Origin: Candidatus Uhrbacteria bacterium
GTDB taxonomy: Bacteria; Patescibacteriota; Patescibacteriia; 2-12-FULL-60-25
Direction of reading: 5' to 3'
Assembly: GCA_018499965.2 (NCBI GenBank)
Contig: JAHBAS020000024.1
Coordinates: 1 to 64,000, forward strand
Length of the DNA: 64,000 nucleotides
Numbering within the stretch: the first letter of the stretch is position 1; each line of letters begins with the position of its first letter. Below the pieces are notes generated by a model. That model ran no database searches, was not told the DNA's origin, and saw only the letters and a program-made list of their open reading frames with translations. This document shows positions 29,317-39,327 of this stretch, piece after piece. A program made the position numbers and the translations under genes.

Positions 29317-29766
29317 TCAGATATCGGAATCCATGCATCGTATGCCCTCTCGATAAGATGTGATAGCCATGCGGCAATAGATAAATAAAGGCTCCGGCAA
29401 TGCATCAAGATCATACCAATCCCAAGATTCGCATTTATCCGGTTCAAGATTCACCGGATCCCCACTTTCCCAATCCGCGATCATGCCGATGCATACGTAA
29501 TGCCGTGGATCGAAATGAAGTGAGTTCGCACAGAATTGAAAACGCACGTTCTTGATACGTATTCCACACTCTTCCAACGTTTCACGCGTTGCGCACGCCG
29601 CAAACGACTCCATCATCTCTAATGATCCTCCTGGAGAGGCGTACTCCCCTTCTCCGTGCGCACCTTTTCGTTTTCCAAGCAAAACCTTTCCATCTTTCAC
29701 GACCATCACGTTAACCCCTACACGCGGCACGGAAAACGATGAGGAATGAGATGGTTCCTGCGTCAT
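29317..29766 (-). CDS. NUDIX hydrolase
   Basis: Nudix box GSLEMMESFAACATRETLEECGI. Confidence 0.92.
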   Translation of the reverse strand: MTQEPSHSSSFSVPRVGVNVMVVKDGKVLLGKRKGAHGEGEYASPGGSLEMMESFAACATRETLEECGIRIKNVRFQFCANSLHFDPRHYVCIGMIADWESGDPVNLEPDKCESWDWYDLDALPEPLFIYCRMAITSYREGIRCMDSDI

Positions 29767-29772
29767 ATGTCT

Positions 29773-30309
29773 TTAAACATCCGTATTCTCTCCCGCCGGC
29801 GGAAGCGTAGACAGAGACGATTTTCCGATGAGAAATTTCAAAGTCCCTTCAAAGGGACGGCCTTCTTTTCGCATTAAGGCGAGCGCGCATGCGCGATGCA
29901 TGCCTTCGATGACCATCATACGACCGTCGCTCAACTCCAAGGCTGTGATCATGGTTTCACGTGGATAGCGTTCCGAGATAGATCGAACCCCTTTGTGCTC
30001 AAGGATGCCGGAACGATCCGCGAGTTCTGCGAAGGTTTTTGTGATCGCCCCGTCGTAAAATCGCTCGATCCATGTCCGAAACGGTCCACCGTACCATGAC
30101 GCGATCACCTCAGACGGATTCTCGATCTCATAGATTCCCCACTCCGCATTCGCACAATCAAAACGCTTCGCATACCCGTTGATACGCCAATCTGCCCACG
30201 ATGCAAATCCACGTTCTTGCGCAAGCTTAATCCAATTCGGATTCTCTCCCTCGTTTTGATACCAAGAGAGAAAAACTTCTTCCCAGGAGCAGGAGCGGAT
30301 GAGTTGCAT
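29773..30309 (-). CDS. Hypothetical protein with ParB-like motif
   Basis: DGRMMVIEGMHRACALALMRKEG. Confidence 0.45.
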   Translation of the reverse strand: MQLIRSCSWEEVFLSWYQNEGENPNWIKLAQERGFASWADWRINGYAKRFDCANAEWGIYEIENPSEVIASWYGGPFRTWIERFYDGAITKTFAELADRSGILEHKGVRSISERYPRETMITALELSDGRMMVIEGMHRACALALMRKEGRPFEGTLKFLIGKSSLSTLPPAGENTDV

Positions 30310-30313
30310 AAGA

Positions 30314-30730
30314 TTACTTCTTCAGATACGCCTCAAACACTGGATACAAATTTTCAATCAATCCATGTTCACGAAATGTCACAGGATCAATCCATTTGAA
30401 TGCATCATGATCCTCACTCAATCTAACCCCATCATCTTCTGACGTACATGCAAAAAAGATGCCCACGATTTGCCATTGCTCTTCACGAACAATTGGACGC
30501 CACTCATTCACCGCTATTGGACCGCCGATCTGTACGCTCAAACCCGTTTCTTCACCCACTTCACGACGAAGTGCCTCATCGAATCGCTCACCTGGCTTTA
30601 ATCGACCTCCTGGAAGATCGAACCGACCGACGTTCGAACCATCTTGATAAGATCCAGCCTCTCTCAAAATCAACACCTTGCCTTTATGAAGAATGAAGGC
30701 CTTTGTTGCAATAAATAGTTTCGGCTCCAT
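30314..30730 (-). CDS. NUDIX hydrolase
   Basis: GGRLKPGERFDEALRREVGEETGL. Confidence 0.93.
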   Translation of the reverse strand: MEPKLFIATKAFILHKGKVLILREAGSYQDGSNVGRFDLPGGRLKPGERFDEALRREVGEETGLSVQIGGPIAVNEWRPIVREEQWQIVGIFFACTSEDDGVRLSEDHDAFKWIDPVTFREHGLIENLYPVFEAYLKK

Positions 30731-30758
30731 ATGAAAACAGCCTACCTCATTCGTGTCT

Positions 30759-31373
30759 CTATTTCAAAGCAACTTCAACCGCTTTCACGATATCGCTTGC
30801 ATGATGCACGAGTGCGGCGAATTCGCCTTTTCGCAAAGTTTCTTCACTATGGAATCCGTAAGTCACGGCGATAGATCGAACTCCGACTTTTTTCGCCTCC
30901 CGAAGGTCTCCGAGCGTGTCTGTGACGAAGACGCAATCTTTTGCTTCAACGCCATACTTCTGAAAAAGCATCTCGAACTTTTCAACCTTACTCTTAGAAA
31001 CATCCGCGCCAAGAATATCTTTGAAATATTCAAGCAAACGACTCTTCTCAAGCCACTCCCGAAGCACGCGAGAATCCGTAGAGGAAATCAATGAGAGCGA
31101 ATGGGATTCCGCAAGATGTCGAATGACTTCTGAAATCCCTTCCACAGGATCTCGTTGAAGGATTTTCGGAAGGTACTGATCAAAGAAACCCGAAAAAACG
31201 AAACAGAACTTCTTTTCCTCAGCCGCCTCATAAACGTTCCCCTCAAAACATTCGCGATATTCGTCTTCATGAATCACGAGATTGGGCTGATGTTCACGCA
31301 CGACTTCAAGCGCAGATTGAAACGAATCGACGATCACGCCGTCAAAATCGAAGATGATGAGGGAGGTATTCAT
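30759..31373 (-). CDS. HAD-family phosphatase
   Basis: MNTSLIIFDFDGVIVDS; FVTDTLGDLREAKKVGV. Confidence 0.9.
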   Translation of the reverse strand: MNTSLIIFDFDGVIVDSFQSALEVVREHQPNLVIHEDEYRECFEGNVYEAAEEKKFCFVFSGFFDQYLPKILQRDPVEGISEVIRHLAESHSLSLISSTDSRVLREWLEKSRLLEYFKDILGADVSKSKVEKFEMLFQKYGVEAKDCVFVTDTLGDLREAKKVGVRSIAVTYGFHSEETLRKGEFAALVHHASDIVKAVEVALK

Positions 31374-31485
31374 GCGGATAAGCATGCCATATCTCCTATC
31401 TATTGACCATACGGCCAAAATTCGCTACCGTCGCGACGATCGCAAGATCAACCGGAACATACAACATCGAACCTTTAGAGGTACC

Positions 31486-31752
31486 ATGGGAATTTCTCTA
31501 AGACTTACCGCAAAAGAAGAAGACGTTCTTCAAGCTTTCGATCAGACCAGCGAACAGGAGCCGACCACGCAAATGCTCGCCGCCCATACGAATGGAATGA
31601 AAACGAACGGCGTCAGCCAAGTACTTACCCACCTCCAAAACAAGAAACTTGTCGCCTATGTCAGCGGCGAAGGTGGCACAAAAAAGTGGAAGAAACTTCC
31701 ACCTCCGTCATCCGAACCTTCCGAGGCATCCGTAGCCTCAACATCCGAGTAA
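31486..31752 (+). CDS. Small winged-helix-like protein
   Basis: TAKEEDVLQAFDQ...NGVSQVLTHLQNKKLVAYVSGEGGTKKWK. Confidence 0.5.
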   Translation: MGISLRLTAKEEDVLQAFDQTSEQEPTTQMLAAHTNGMKTNGVSQVLTHLQNKKLVAYVSGEGGTKKWKKLPPPSSEPSEASVASTSE

Positions 31753-31775
31753 CTCAAACTCGGACGACTCATCCA

Positions 31776-31812
31776 GAGCCTCGCGAACCAAGTAGGTACG
31801 TGAGGCTCTTGC
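31776..31812 (+). terminator. Hairpin terminator
   Basis: AGAGCCTCGCG...CGTGAGGCTCTT. Confidence 0.5.
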
Positions 31813-31832
31813 AATATGAAATAAAAACGAAT

Positions 31833-32534
31833 CTAAACTTTCAGTCCGATATACGCCACCATCCCTTCCAACGGATCGGATTTGTCTCGACGTGCGGAGT
31901 AATACCGTTCATCTTTATACGTGCACGCAGGATGAACGGAGATCTCGCTCACACCCAATCCTCGAAGTCGCATTTCAGCTTCGCTTGCGAGCCTCACAAA
32001 CAGTTGACCATCGCGACGATCCACATTCTCTTCTGCGAATTGCGCAGCCACGTCTTCGCCGACTTTATAGTGACATGCACGAATATGCGGACCAATGATT
32101 ACGCGAATATCCTCTGGACGAGAACCGTATGCACGACCCATTTCCCGAATGACGTTTTCCAATACCCCAGCAATAAGCCCGCGCCATCCTGCATGTGCCA
32201 TCCCCACGCTCTTCGTCACCGGATCAAAAAAGAATACCGGCATACAATCCGCAGCCGTGACGCTTAAGACGACATCAGCAACATTCGTAATCAATCCATC
32301 GCTATTCAGAAGATATTGACCCGCGTGCTCATCACCAACCTTCACTACGCGCGTACCGTGAATAATACCACCAGCGACAACGCGAGCAGGATCTACACCT
32401 ATCTTCTCGAAATATCGATCACGATTTTGACGAACCGCTTCGTTCACCGGCAACGTATTCCACCAAATCATGGAACCATCCACACGCTCCGACATGCCGG
32501 AGATCACGCCTGGATGGTTAAAAGAGATACTCAT
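31833..32534 (-). CDS. YfiH/PgeF-family multicopper (purine nucleoside) oxidoreductase-like protein
   Basis: TAADCMPVFFFDPVTKSVGMAHAGWRG; IGPHIRACHYKVGEDV. Confidence 0.93.
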   Translation of the reverse strand: MSISFNHPGVISGMSERVDGSMIWWNTLPVNEAVRQNRDRYFEKIGVDPARVVAGGIIHGTRVVKVGDEHAGQYLLNSDGLITNVADVVLSVTAADCMPVFFFDPVTKSVGMAHAGWRGLIAGVLENVIREMGRAYGSRPEDIRVIIGPHIRACHYKVGEDVAAQFAEENVDRRDGQLFVRLASEAEMRLRGLGVSEISVHPACTYKDERYYSARRDKSDPLEGMVAYIGLKV

Positions 32535-32540
32535 AGATAT

Positions 32541-32750
32541 TTACTCCCCAATGTATTCGAATCTCGGCATCACCTTTCCATCTACCTCGACATGTTCAAT
32601 GAACATCGAGAGCGGACGAACCCATAACCCAAATTCACCGTAGAGCGCACGATACACCACGAGCTCTTCTCGTGTCTCGCTATGATGCGCCACGCCAATC
32701 ACTTCATACTCTTTATTCTTATAGTGACGGTATTTTCCGAGCTTGAGCAT
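32541..32750 (-). CDS. DUF1653 protein
   Basis: GKYRHYKNKEYEVIGVAHHSETREELVVYRALYGE. Confidence 0.88.
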   Translation of the reverse strand: MLKLGKYRHYKNKEYEVIGVAHHSETREELVVYRALYGEFGLWVRPLSMFIEHVEVDGKVMPRFEYIGE

Positions 32751-32752
32751 AT

Positions 32753-33076
32753 CTATAAAAGTTTAAAATCCAATATCTTCACGAGCGTATCAAGCGTAAC
32801 TACATCCCCATAGTACTTCCGATATTCCTCAAGCATCTTTTCGGGACTCTCGTACTTCTCATGCTTCTCAAAATCTTTTTCCTCAACTTCCCCTAATCTC
32901 TTTTCCTCCATCTTAATAATTTCCGCATCTGCAAATTTTTCTCCAGTCTCCCACACCAAAAATTCAACTCGATCTCCAGCATCAAGATCTTTATCATCAA
33001 ATAATCGCCAGGTAGACGTCTTTCGACCTGCTAAAATCTCCTTTGCAAGAAACTCACGGAATTTGATTTTTTTCAT
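32753..33076 (-). CDS. ASCH-domain protein
   Basis: ILAGRKTSTWRLFDDKDLDAGDRVEFLVWETGEKFADAEI. Confidence 0.8.
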   Translation of the reverse strand: MKKIKFREFLAKEILAGRKTSTWRLFDDKDLDAGDRVEFLVWETGEKFADAEIIKMEEKRLGEVEEKDFEKHEKYESPEKMLEEYRKYYGDVVTLDTLVKILDFKLL

Positions 33077-33084
33077 ATATTTAC

Positions 33085-33387
33085 CTAAGACTCCTCCAGA
33101 ATAATCTTCTGCGTAAACGCCCCTCGTTCTTCACGTTTTTCCTGCTGCTTCTTCACAACCTGTTCAATCGTCCACCCCTTCACCTCCAAGATCGCCGTGA
33201 TCACCTCAAACACATCCGCAAATTCTTCCAAACTCTCGTCTTGATCGAATTCCTGCACCTCTTCATGTAATTTTTCTTTCAACTTCTGCCAGTATTCTGC
33301 ATCATCGGCAACATGCGTCACCGGAACACCACCCTTTTGACGGATGATTTCAGGAATCTTGTCGCGAATAAGCTTGTTGTATCGCAT
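33085..33387 (-). CDS. MazG-like/phosphoribosyl-ATP pyrophosphohydrolase-like protein
   Basis: [13 protein letters not shown]...KLHEEVQEF...[10 protein letters not shown]. Confidence 0.85.
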   Translation of the reverse strand: MRYNKLIRDKIPEIIRQKGGVPVTHVADDAEYWQKLKEKLHEEVQEFDQDESLEEFADVFEVITAILEVKGWTIEQVVKKQQEKREERGAFTQKIILEES

Positions 33388-33443
33388 ATCAATTTCTTCG
33401 GTTCTAGACTACGCCTTCATCCGCATTCGTACAATCTCATCTT

Positions 33444-33770
33444 TTAGACTTCCTCCAATGGATACACGTCCATCGCGATTTCTTCGTACGGATGAACTCC
33501 CTTGATGGCAGCGACAACATCCTGCAACAAACTCCGCTCGCATACCACTTCGATCCGCTCCTCTTCCACTGATTCCATTTTCCCAACCTCACCAATAGCC
33601 GGATGCGCGCCATCTTCAGGCTTAAAGCGTCCGATGCCCTTTGAAGAAAAGCTGCAAAACGTATAATTCCCGATCTTTCCAGCGCCTGCTTTTCCCATTG
33701 CTTCGCGAACCACATCCGCATGCGACTCCGGAACAAACACGACGATTTTTACGTGACGAGATTGGGACAT
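33444..33770 (-). CDS. YqfO/NIF3 C-terminal-like (CutA-like fold) protein
   Basis: FVPESHADVVREAMGKAGAGKIGNYTFCSFSSKGIGRFKP. Confidence 0.8.
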   Translation of the reverse strand: MSQSRHVKIVVFVPESHADVVREAMGKAGAGKIGNYTFCSFSSKGIGRFKPEDGAHPAIGEVGKMESVEEERIEVVCERSLLQDVVAAIKGVHPYEEIAMDVYPLEEV

Positions 33771-33775
33771 AGCGT

Positions 33776-34414
33776 TTACTCTTCCCCTTTCTTTCCCCAT
33801 TCGCGGTCTCCAGCATTCCGATCTACGAACCAGGCGTCATTCACATCAAACCACCACGCATCAGGATGCGTTTCAATCAAATGCTTCCCTATCCGTTTCC
33901 CGGCATCCGTCTTCAACCGCTTCATCGTGACCTCGATCCATTCCTTTGCCTTCGCATTCCCTTTCACCTCTTCCGCGCGCAACGTGGTGATCCATTCAAG
34001 CTGATCCGCATCTTTCACCAGCTGCGCTTCCAAAGTTTCCCGTGCCTGCTCTTCTTGGAAAAGCTCGAGGATTTCTCCACCGAACGGAAGGCTGTTTGCG
34101 ATATCCTTCACCGCCTCCCCTTCCGCGAGCCGACCGTATCGCTGATGCACGTAATTATGATCAGACGTTCGTCCTTCGCCGATATCATGGAACAACGCCA
34201 TGAGCACCACCTTATGCCGATCGACTCTCGGTTCCAAATGCGCGAGCGCATACGCGATCATCGCGGTATGGAACAAATGCTCGGCCACAGACTGCTGACC
34301 GCTCCCCAAAAACCACAACCCGGATCGTGGCGTTTTGCTATGGATACACGTCTCATACACGAAATCCGTGATCTGCTTATAGACTTTATCGTCTGATGAT
34401 TGTTCTTGAGGCAT
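33776..34414 (-). CDS. HD-domain nucleotidase-like hydrolase
   Basis: SVAEHLFHTAMIAYAL; ALFHDIGEG; KDADQLEWI. Confidence 0.85.
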   Translation of the reverse strand: MPQEQSSDDKVYKQITDFVYETCIHSKTPRSGLWFLGSGQQSVAEHLFHTAMIAYALAHLEPRVDRHKVVLMALFHDIGEGRTSDHNYVHQRYGRLAEGEAVKDIANSLPFGGEILELFQEEQARETLEAQLVKDADQLEWITTLRAEEVKGNAKAKEWIEVTMKRLKTDAGKRIGKHLIETHPDAWWFDVNDAWFVDRNAGDREWGKKGEE

Positions 34415-34452
34415 ATCTTTTTGCAGAATAATTCGTTTCGTAGATACCGAAA

Positions 34453-34475
34453 GGGCGGGGAAACCCCGCCCCTAC
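34453..34475. repeat. GGGCGGGG/CCCCGCCC palindrome at the secA 3' end
   Basis: AGGGCGGGGAAACCCCGCCCCTA. Confidence 0.8.
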
Positions 34476-34481
34476 CAATTT

Positions 34482-37151
34482 TTACGCACCGTGGCACTTC
34501 TTGAACTTCTTTCCGCTCCCGCATGGGCATGGATCGTTTCGCCCAACATCACCATGCGATTCAACCACCGTATCCTGACGCTCTGCGCCTTCTTCCATGG
34601 TCGCATTCGCGGCCACCGTGCTTTCACGATGGATCTGGATACGAAATACCATATGTGCAATATCACGGGAAATCTGCGACTGCATGTCATTGAACATGAA
34701 GTAGGCCTGCTTCTTATATTCCACGAGCGGATCGCGCTGACCGTAGCCCTGAAGGCCAATGCCATGACGAAGATGACCCATGTTTTCGAGCTGACCGATC
34801 CACGCATCATCAATGGCTCGCAATGAAATCGCGCGCTCGACATCCGTCAACGCCGCAGGATCACCGATCTGTTCCTCAAGCGCCGCATAGGATTCATTCA
34901 CCCAATTCATAACACACTTCACCAATGAATCACGACGTTCCGCGAGATCGAGCTTCCCATCAAGATCCGTTCGGCACACGGTGAGTTTTCCACCCACGTC
35001 TTGCGTTGGCGGCAAAATCGTCTTCAAACCGTCTTCGATCGCCTTCATGTCCCATGATGCAGGATCTTCCGCCGAGGTATGGAACATCACGAGCTGTTCG
35101 ACTTCACCTTCGATCGCTTCAAGAATCACCGCCTTCAATGGACGTTCGCCTTCATTCGTTCGTTCCATGGAAGCCAACAAAATCTTCTTGCGTCGCCCGT
35201 AAATCGCCATGCGATGCTTGTTCAATACATCATCGTATTCGATCAAATGTTTTCGAATATCGAAGTTGTGACCTTCCACGCGTTTTTGCGCCTGCTCCAT
35301 GGAAGAGGAGAGCATCTTATGCTCGATCGGCATGTCATCCGGTACATGAAGGACCTCCATCACCCGCTTCACGCGATCACCTCCGAAGATACGCATGAGA
35401 TCATCTTCAACCGAAAGGAAAAACTGCGTGGAACCAGGATCACCCTGGCGCGCAGCACGTCCGCGAAGCTGGTTATCAATACGACGGGATTCATGACGCT
35501 CCGTACCAAGGACGTGTAAACCGCCAAGTTCACGAACCGCTTTCGACTCCTCGCTATCCGGCGGGTTTCCACCAAGAATGATGTCCACACCGCGTCCAGC
35601 CATATTCGTGGCGAGCGTGACCGCGCCCCGGCGACCAGCCTGAGCGATGATCGCACCTTCGCGTTCATGGTTCTTCGCGTTCAGCACTTCATGAGGCACA
35701 TTCGCCTCGCTCAAAAACGCCGAGAGGATCTCATTCTTCTCAATCGATGCCGTACCGATCAACACCGGCTGACCCTTCTTTTGCCGTTCTTTCACCTCTT
35801 CGACCACGGCACGGAATTTGCTTATCTCCGTTTTATAAATGCGATCCGGAAGGTCTTTGCGTTGAGCTGTGCGATTCGTCGGAATCACGAGCACATCAAG
35901 TTTGTAGATTTTATAAAACTCCTCTGCTTCCGTTTCCGCCGTACCGGTCATACCTGCAAGCTTCGTGTACAAACGGAAAAAGTTTTGGAAGGTAATCGTT
36001 GCAAGCGTGATGGATTCGCGCTGGATCGTCACGCGCTCTTTGGCTTCGATCGCCTGATGCAACCCCTCGCTATAGCGACGACCCGGCATCAAACGTCCGG
36101 TGAATTCATCAACGATTAACACTTCATTGTCTTTCACGACGTAATCCTTATCTTTCTTGTACAACACCTGTGCGCGCAAAGCCTGCTCAAGATGATGCAC
36201 CGTTCGCATGCCTTCTGCGGTATACAAATTCCCCATGCCAAGCCATTCCTCCATCTTGGTAATACCATCTTCCGTAATCGTGGCAACACGCTGCTTCTCA
36301 TCGATCTTATAATCAACATCCGCCTCCAAACGAGGCACGAGATCCGCCATGCGATAGTACAACTCCGCTGGTTCGGATGCAGGACCGCTAATGATCAACG
36401 GCGTTCGCGCTTCATCGATCAAAATCGAGTCGACTTCGTCTACGATCGCGAAATTCAATTCCCGTTGCGCCATTTGCTCCACGCGCTGCACCATATTGTC
36501 GCGCAAGTAGTCGAATCCGAATTCGTTGTTCGTTCCGTACGTGATATCCGCGGCATACGCTTCACGACGCGTACACGGACGCATGTAATCCATGTCGACT
36601 TTAAAGCTCCCTGTAGCATCGCGCTCCACATCATGCTTCGGCTCATTGGTAAAATTCGGATCGTACAAAAATCCTCCCTCATGCTGGATACAACCGATAC
36701 TTAATCCGAGGAAATTATAGACCTGACCCATCCACGCTGCGTCGCGTCGAGCAAGGTAATCGTTCACGGTAATCAAATGAACGCCCTTCCCAGAAAGCGC
36801 GTTCAAAACAACCGGCGCAACAGCCGTCAGCGTTTTTCCTTCACCTGTTCGCATTTCCGCGATCGTCCCGCGATGCAATGCCACGCCACCAATGAGCTGA
36901 ACGTCATACTGACGCTGCTTCAATGTGCGATAGGTCGCCTCACGCGTTAACGCAAAAACCTCCACCAAAACATCATCTAACGACGCCCCGTTCGCGATTC
37001 GTTCTCGAATCCCCAAAATCCGCGCTCGAATCTCCTCGTCTGATAATGCCTTTATCTCAGCATCAAGGGCGTTGATTTGATCAATAATCGGCTGAATGGC
37101 CTTAATTTCCTTCGCATTCGGATCTCCAAAAATCTTGGTAAGAATTCCCAT
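34482..37151 (-). CDS. secA: Protein translocase subunit SecA
   Basis: MGILTKIFGDPN; MRTGEGKTLTAVAPVVLNAL; C-terminal SEC-C RNDPCPCGSGKKFKKCHG. Confidence 0.98.
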   Translation of the reverse strand: MGILTKIFGDPNAKEIKAIQPIIDQINALDAEIKALSDEEIRARILGIRERIANGASLDDVLVEVFALTREATYRTLKQRQYDVQLIGGVALHRGTIAEMRTGEGKTLTAVAPVVLNALSGKGVHLITVNDYLARRDAAWMGQVYNFLGLSIGCIQHEGGFLYDPNFTNEPKHDVERDATGSFKVDMDYMRPCTRREAYAADITYGTNNEFGFDYLRDNMVQRVEQMAQRELNFAIVDEVDSILIDEARTPLIISGPASEPAELYYRMADLVPRLEADVDYKIDEKQRVATITEDGITKMEEWLGMGNLYTAEGMRTVHHLEQALRAQVLYKKDKDYVVKDNEVLIVDEFTGRLMPGRRYSEGLHQAIEAKERVTIQRESITLATITFQNFFRLYTKLAGMTGTAETEAEEFYKIYKLDVLVIPTNRTAQRKDLPDRIYKTEISKFRAVVEEVKERQKKGQPVLIGTASIEKNEILSAFLSEANVPHEVLNAKNHEREGAIIAQAGRRGAVTLATNMAGRGVDIILGGNPPDSEESKAVRELGGLHVLGTERHESRRIDNQLRGRAARQGDPGSTQFFLSVEDDLMRIFGGDRVKRVMEVLHVPDDMPIEHKMLSSSMEQAQKRVEGHNFDIRKHLIEYDDVLNKHRMAIYGRRKKILLASMERTNEGERPLKAVILEAIEGEVEQLVMFHTSAEDPASWDMKAIEDGLKTILPPTQDVGGKLTVCRTDLDGKLDLAERRDSLVKCVMNWVNESYAALEEQIGDPAALTDVERAISLRAIDDAWIGQLENMGHLRHGIGLQGYGQRDPLVEYKKQAYFMFNDMQSQISRDIAHMVFRIQIHRESTVAANATMEEGAERQDTVVESHGDVGRNDPCPCGSGKKFKKCHGA

Positions 37152-37377
37152 AGTTTCGGCCATCGTAGCGTAAAATGGTCTTTTGAACAATAGAATAAAG
37201 TCCCTGCTAAAAAAAGCTCGTTTAAGATAAAAAACAGCGTGAAACGAACAATCTTCCGTGTTTTATTTCCACCAGCCTTTTCACAAACAAAAACCTCCAA
37301 CAAACCACCTCCCACTTCCCCAAGTCGTGCGTCGTAAAACGTTAAACATTATCTATATATACCCGCTCGCGCACGCA

Positions 37378-37415
37378 TACATAAAAGATGTCGTTTATGC
37401 GACATCTTTTATGTA
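37378..37415. terminator. 16-bp perfect palindromic stem, probable hpf terminator
   Basis: TACATAAAAGATGTCG-TTTATG-CGACATCTTTTATGTA. Confidence 0.55.
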
Positions 37416-37420
37416 ACTCA

Positions 37421-37442
37421 GGGCGGGAAAACCCCGCCCCTA
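37421..37442. repeat. GGGCGGG/CCCGCCC palindrome at the hpf 3' end
   Basis: AGGGCGGGAAAACCCCGCCCCTA. Confidence 0.8.
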
Positions 37443-37446
37443 CCGA

Positions 37447-37773
37447 TTACTCCATGGCCGGCTCACCTTCTGAATCGCGTCGCTTCTCTTTCCATTCAAC
37501 AATCATTTCCTGCAAATGGTCTTTCACCTTATCGATCGCCTTGTAGAGATCCGCTTCCTGCTTTTCAACGAAGAAATCCTTTCCCGGCACAAAGAGATGC
37601 CCGGTACAGGCGTAGACATCGCCATGCTGATGCTTATGCGAATCCATTTTCAATTCACAACGAATTTCCACGATTTGATCATCGTATTTTTCCAGCATCG
37701 TAAATTTTTCCTCCGCGTACGTCTTGAGGGCGTCCGTCAATTCGAGCCCCTGCGCTTTTACATCGATAAACAT
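37447..37773 (-). CDS. hpf: Ribosome hibernation promoting factor (short form)
   Basis: MFIDVKAQGLELTDALKTYAEEKFTMLEKY; SigS54-modulation/RaiA family. Confidence 0.9.
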   Translation of the reverse strand: MFIDVKAQGLELTDALKTYAEEKFTMLEKYDDQIVEIRCELKMDSHKHQHGDVYACTGHLFVPGKDFFVEKQEADLYKAIDKVKDHLQEMIVEWKEKRRDSEGEPAME

Positions 37774-37833
37774 AGATTTTATAGAGGTTACGAATAAGTT
37801 CCCCTTTACTATAGTCCGAGGGAAATAAAAAAG

Positions 37834-38316
37834 CTACTTCACCTGGCACACGCCTTCATTCGGATTCTCGTGACAAGCGTCTGAGAGCGTCTCGAATCGG
37901 ATGCGGTCGATCGCAGCCCTTGCGACGAGCGACATGTACTCCGGTAAATGCGTTACCGGAAACCACTTCGCATCTTCCACGAGATCGTCATGGATCTGGA
38001 ATGCCAAATCCTCCACATGGATAAGGAAACAGTGGAGCGTATCCTGTTTTTGACGACGACTGCTGAAGACCGTGTCGATTTCCCTCGCATCATCGACTTC
38101 GATCCCGACTTGGTCATACGTCGCACGGATCACCGCATCCAACGGATCCTCATCCTTCTCGATATTCCCGCTTGGCAATGTCCACGCCGTTTTTCGACTT
38201 AAAGAATGTCGAATCATTAAAATCGATCCCTCACACTCAATCAAACACGCAACGCCATGGATTTCCGGGCGTAAATACCGCCAATACCACCGACGAAAAG
38301 GACCAAAAAGAGACAT
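37834..38316 (-). CDS. NUDIX hydrolase
   Basis: TLPSGNIEKDEDPLDAVIRATYDQVGIEV (degenerate Nudix box). Confidence 0.8.
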   Translation of the reverse strand: MSLFGPFRRWYWRYLRPEIHGVACLIECEGSILMIRHSLSRKTAWTLPSGNIEKDEDPLDAVIRATYDQVGIEVDDAREIDTVFSSRRQKQDTLHCFLIHVEDLAFQIHDDLVEDAKWFPVTHLPEYMSLVARAAIDRIRFETLSDACHENPNEGVCQVK

Positions 38317-38352
38317 GTTGAGATCATTATACCAGACGAACGGTAAGAATTC

Positions 38353-39321
38353 CTACCAACCCACGAACTGAACCTCGGTCTGCAAACGGATTCCGAAACG
38401 ATTCCGAACTTCCATCTGGCAAATCGAAACAAGCTGTGCGACTTCGTCTGCCGTTCCGCCGCCGTGATTGATGAGGAAATTTCCATGCTTCGGGCTTACC
38501 TCGATATTTCCGATCCGTCGCCCCAAAAGTCCCGCATGATCAATGAGCCATCCTGCACCGATCGTCTTTGATGCGATCATCGACGCCGGAACATCGACTT
38601 CTGATTGCAATTGCGCGATTTCGGAAACATCCGCGAATTCCACGTTCTTGAACATGCACCCGGCGCCTGATTCGCCGAGCGGCTGTTTTTCTTTTCGCTT
38701 GGCATTGATTTCATCGATGCGCTGAAGAGACGCTTTCGCATCACCCGGAACCAAACGGAGCGTACAACCGAAAATGATATGTCTATCTTTTTTAAAATGC
38801 GACTCACGATATCCGAATCCACATTCCGCATTCGTCAACGTAACGCACTGACGGTCCGATAATCGATAGGCATCGACCGATACGATCGCATCCTTCATTT
38901 CGCCGCCATAGCATCCGGCATTCCCGTAAATCGCTCCACCGATCGTTCCCGGAACCCCCGCGGCCCATTCGAATCCCGCTAATCCTGCTTCCGCGGCCTT
39001 TCGTGCAACGAGCGCCGTAATCACACCAGCATCGCACACGATCTCTTCGCCATTCACCTCCATGGATCGAAATCCGACCTGGATCATCAATCCGTCGAAT
39101 CCCTTGTCTGCAACGAGAAGATTCGATCCGCCACCGTATACGTACCATGCAATCCCCGCCCGTTCAGCAACTTCGATCGCGTGAATACACGCTTCTTTCG
39201 TCGATGCCACAACATAGTATCGCGCCACGCCGCCGATACGAAAATTCGTATGCTTTGCCATGGGCTCGTTTTCAACAAAACCCGGGAGAGATTTAAGTTC
39301 AAGATACAAATCGTTCGTCAT
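38353..39321 (-). CDS. murB: UDP-N-acetylenolpyruvoylglucosamine reductase
   Basis: YVYGGGSNLLVADKGFDGL; GVPGTIGGAIYGNAGCYGGE. Confidence 0.96.
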   Translation of the reverse strand: MTNDLYLELKSLPGFVENEPMAKHTNFRIGGVARYYVVASTKEACIHAIEVAERAGIAWYVYGGGSNLLVADKGFDGLMIQVGFRSMEVNGEEIVCDAGVITALVARKAAEAGLAGFEWAAGVPGTIGGAIYGNAGCYGGEMKDAIVSVDAYRLSDRQCVTLTNAECGFGYRESHFKKDRHIIFGCTLRLVPGDAKASLQRIDEINAKRKEKQPLGESGAGCMFKNVEFADVSEIAQLQSEVDVPASMIASKTIGAGWLIDHAGLLGRRIGNIEVSPKHGNFLINHGGGTADEVAQLVSICQMEVRNRFGIRLQTEVQFVGW

Positions 39322-39327
39322 ACGTTA

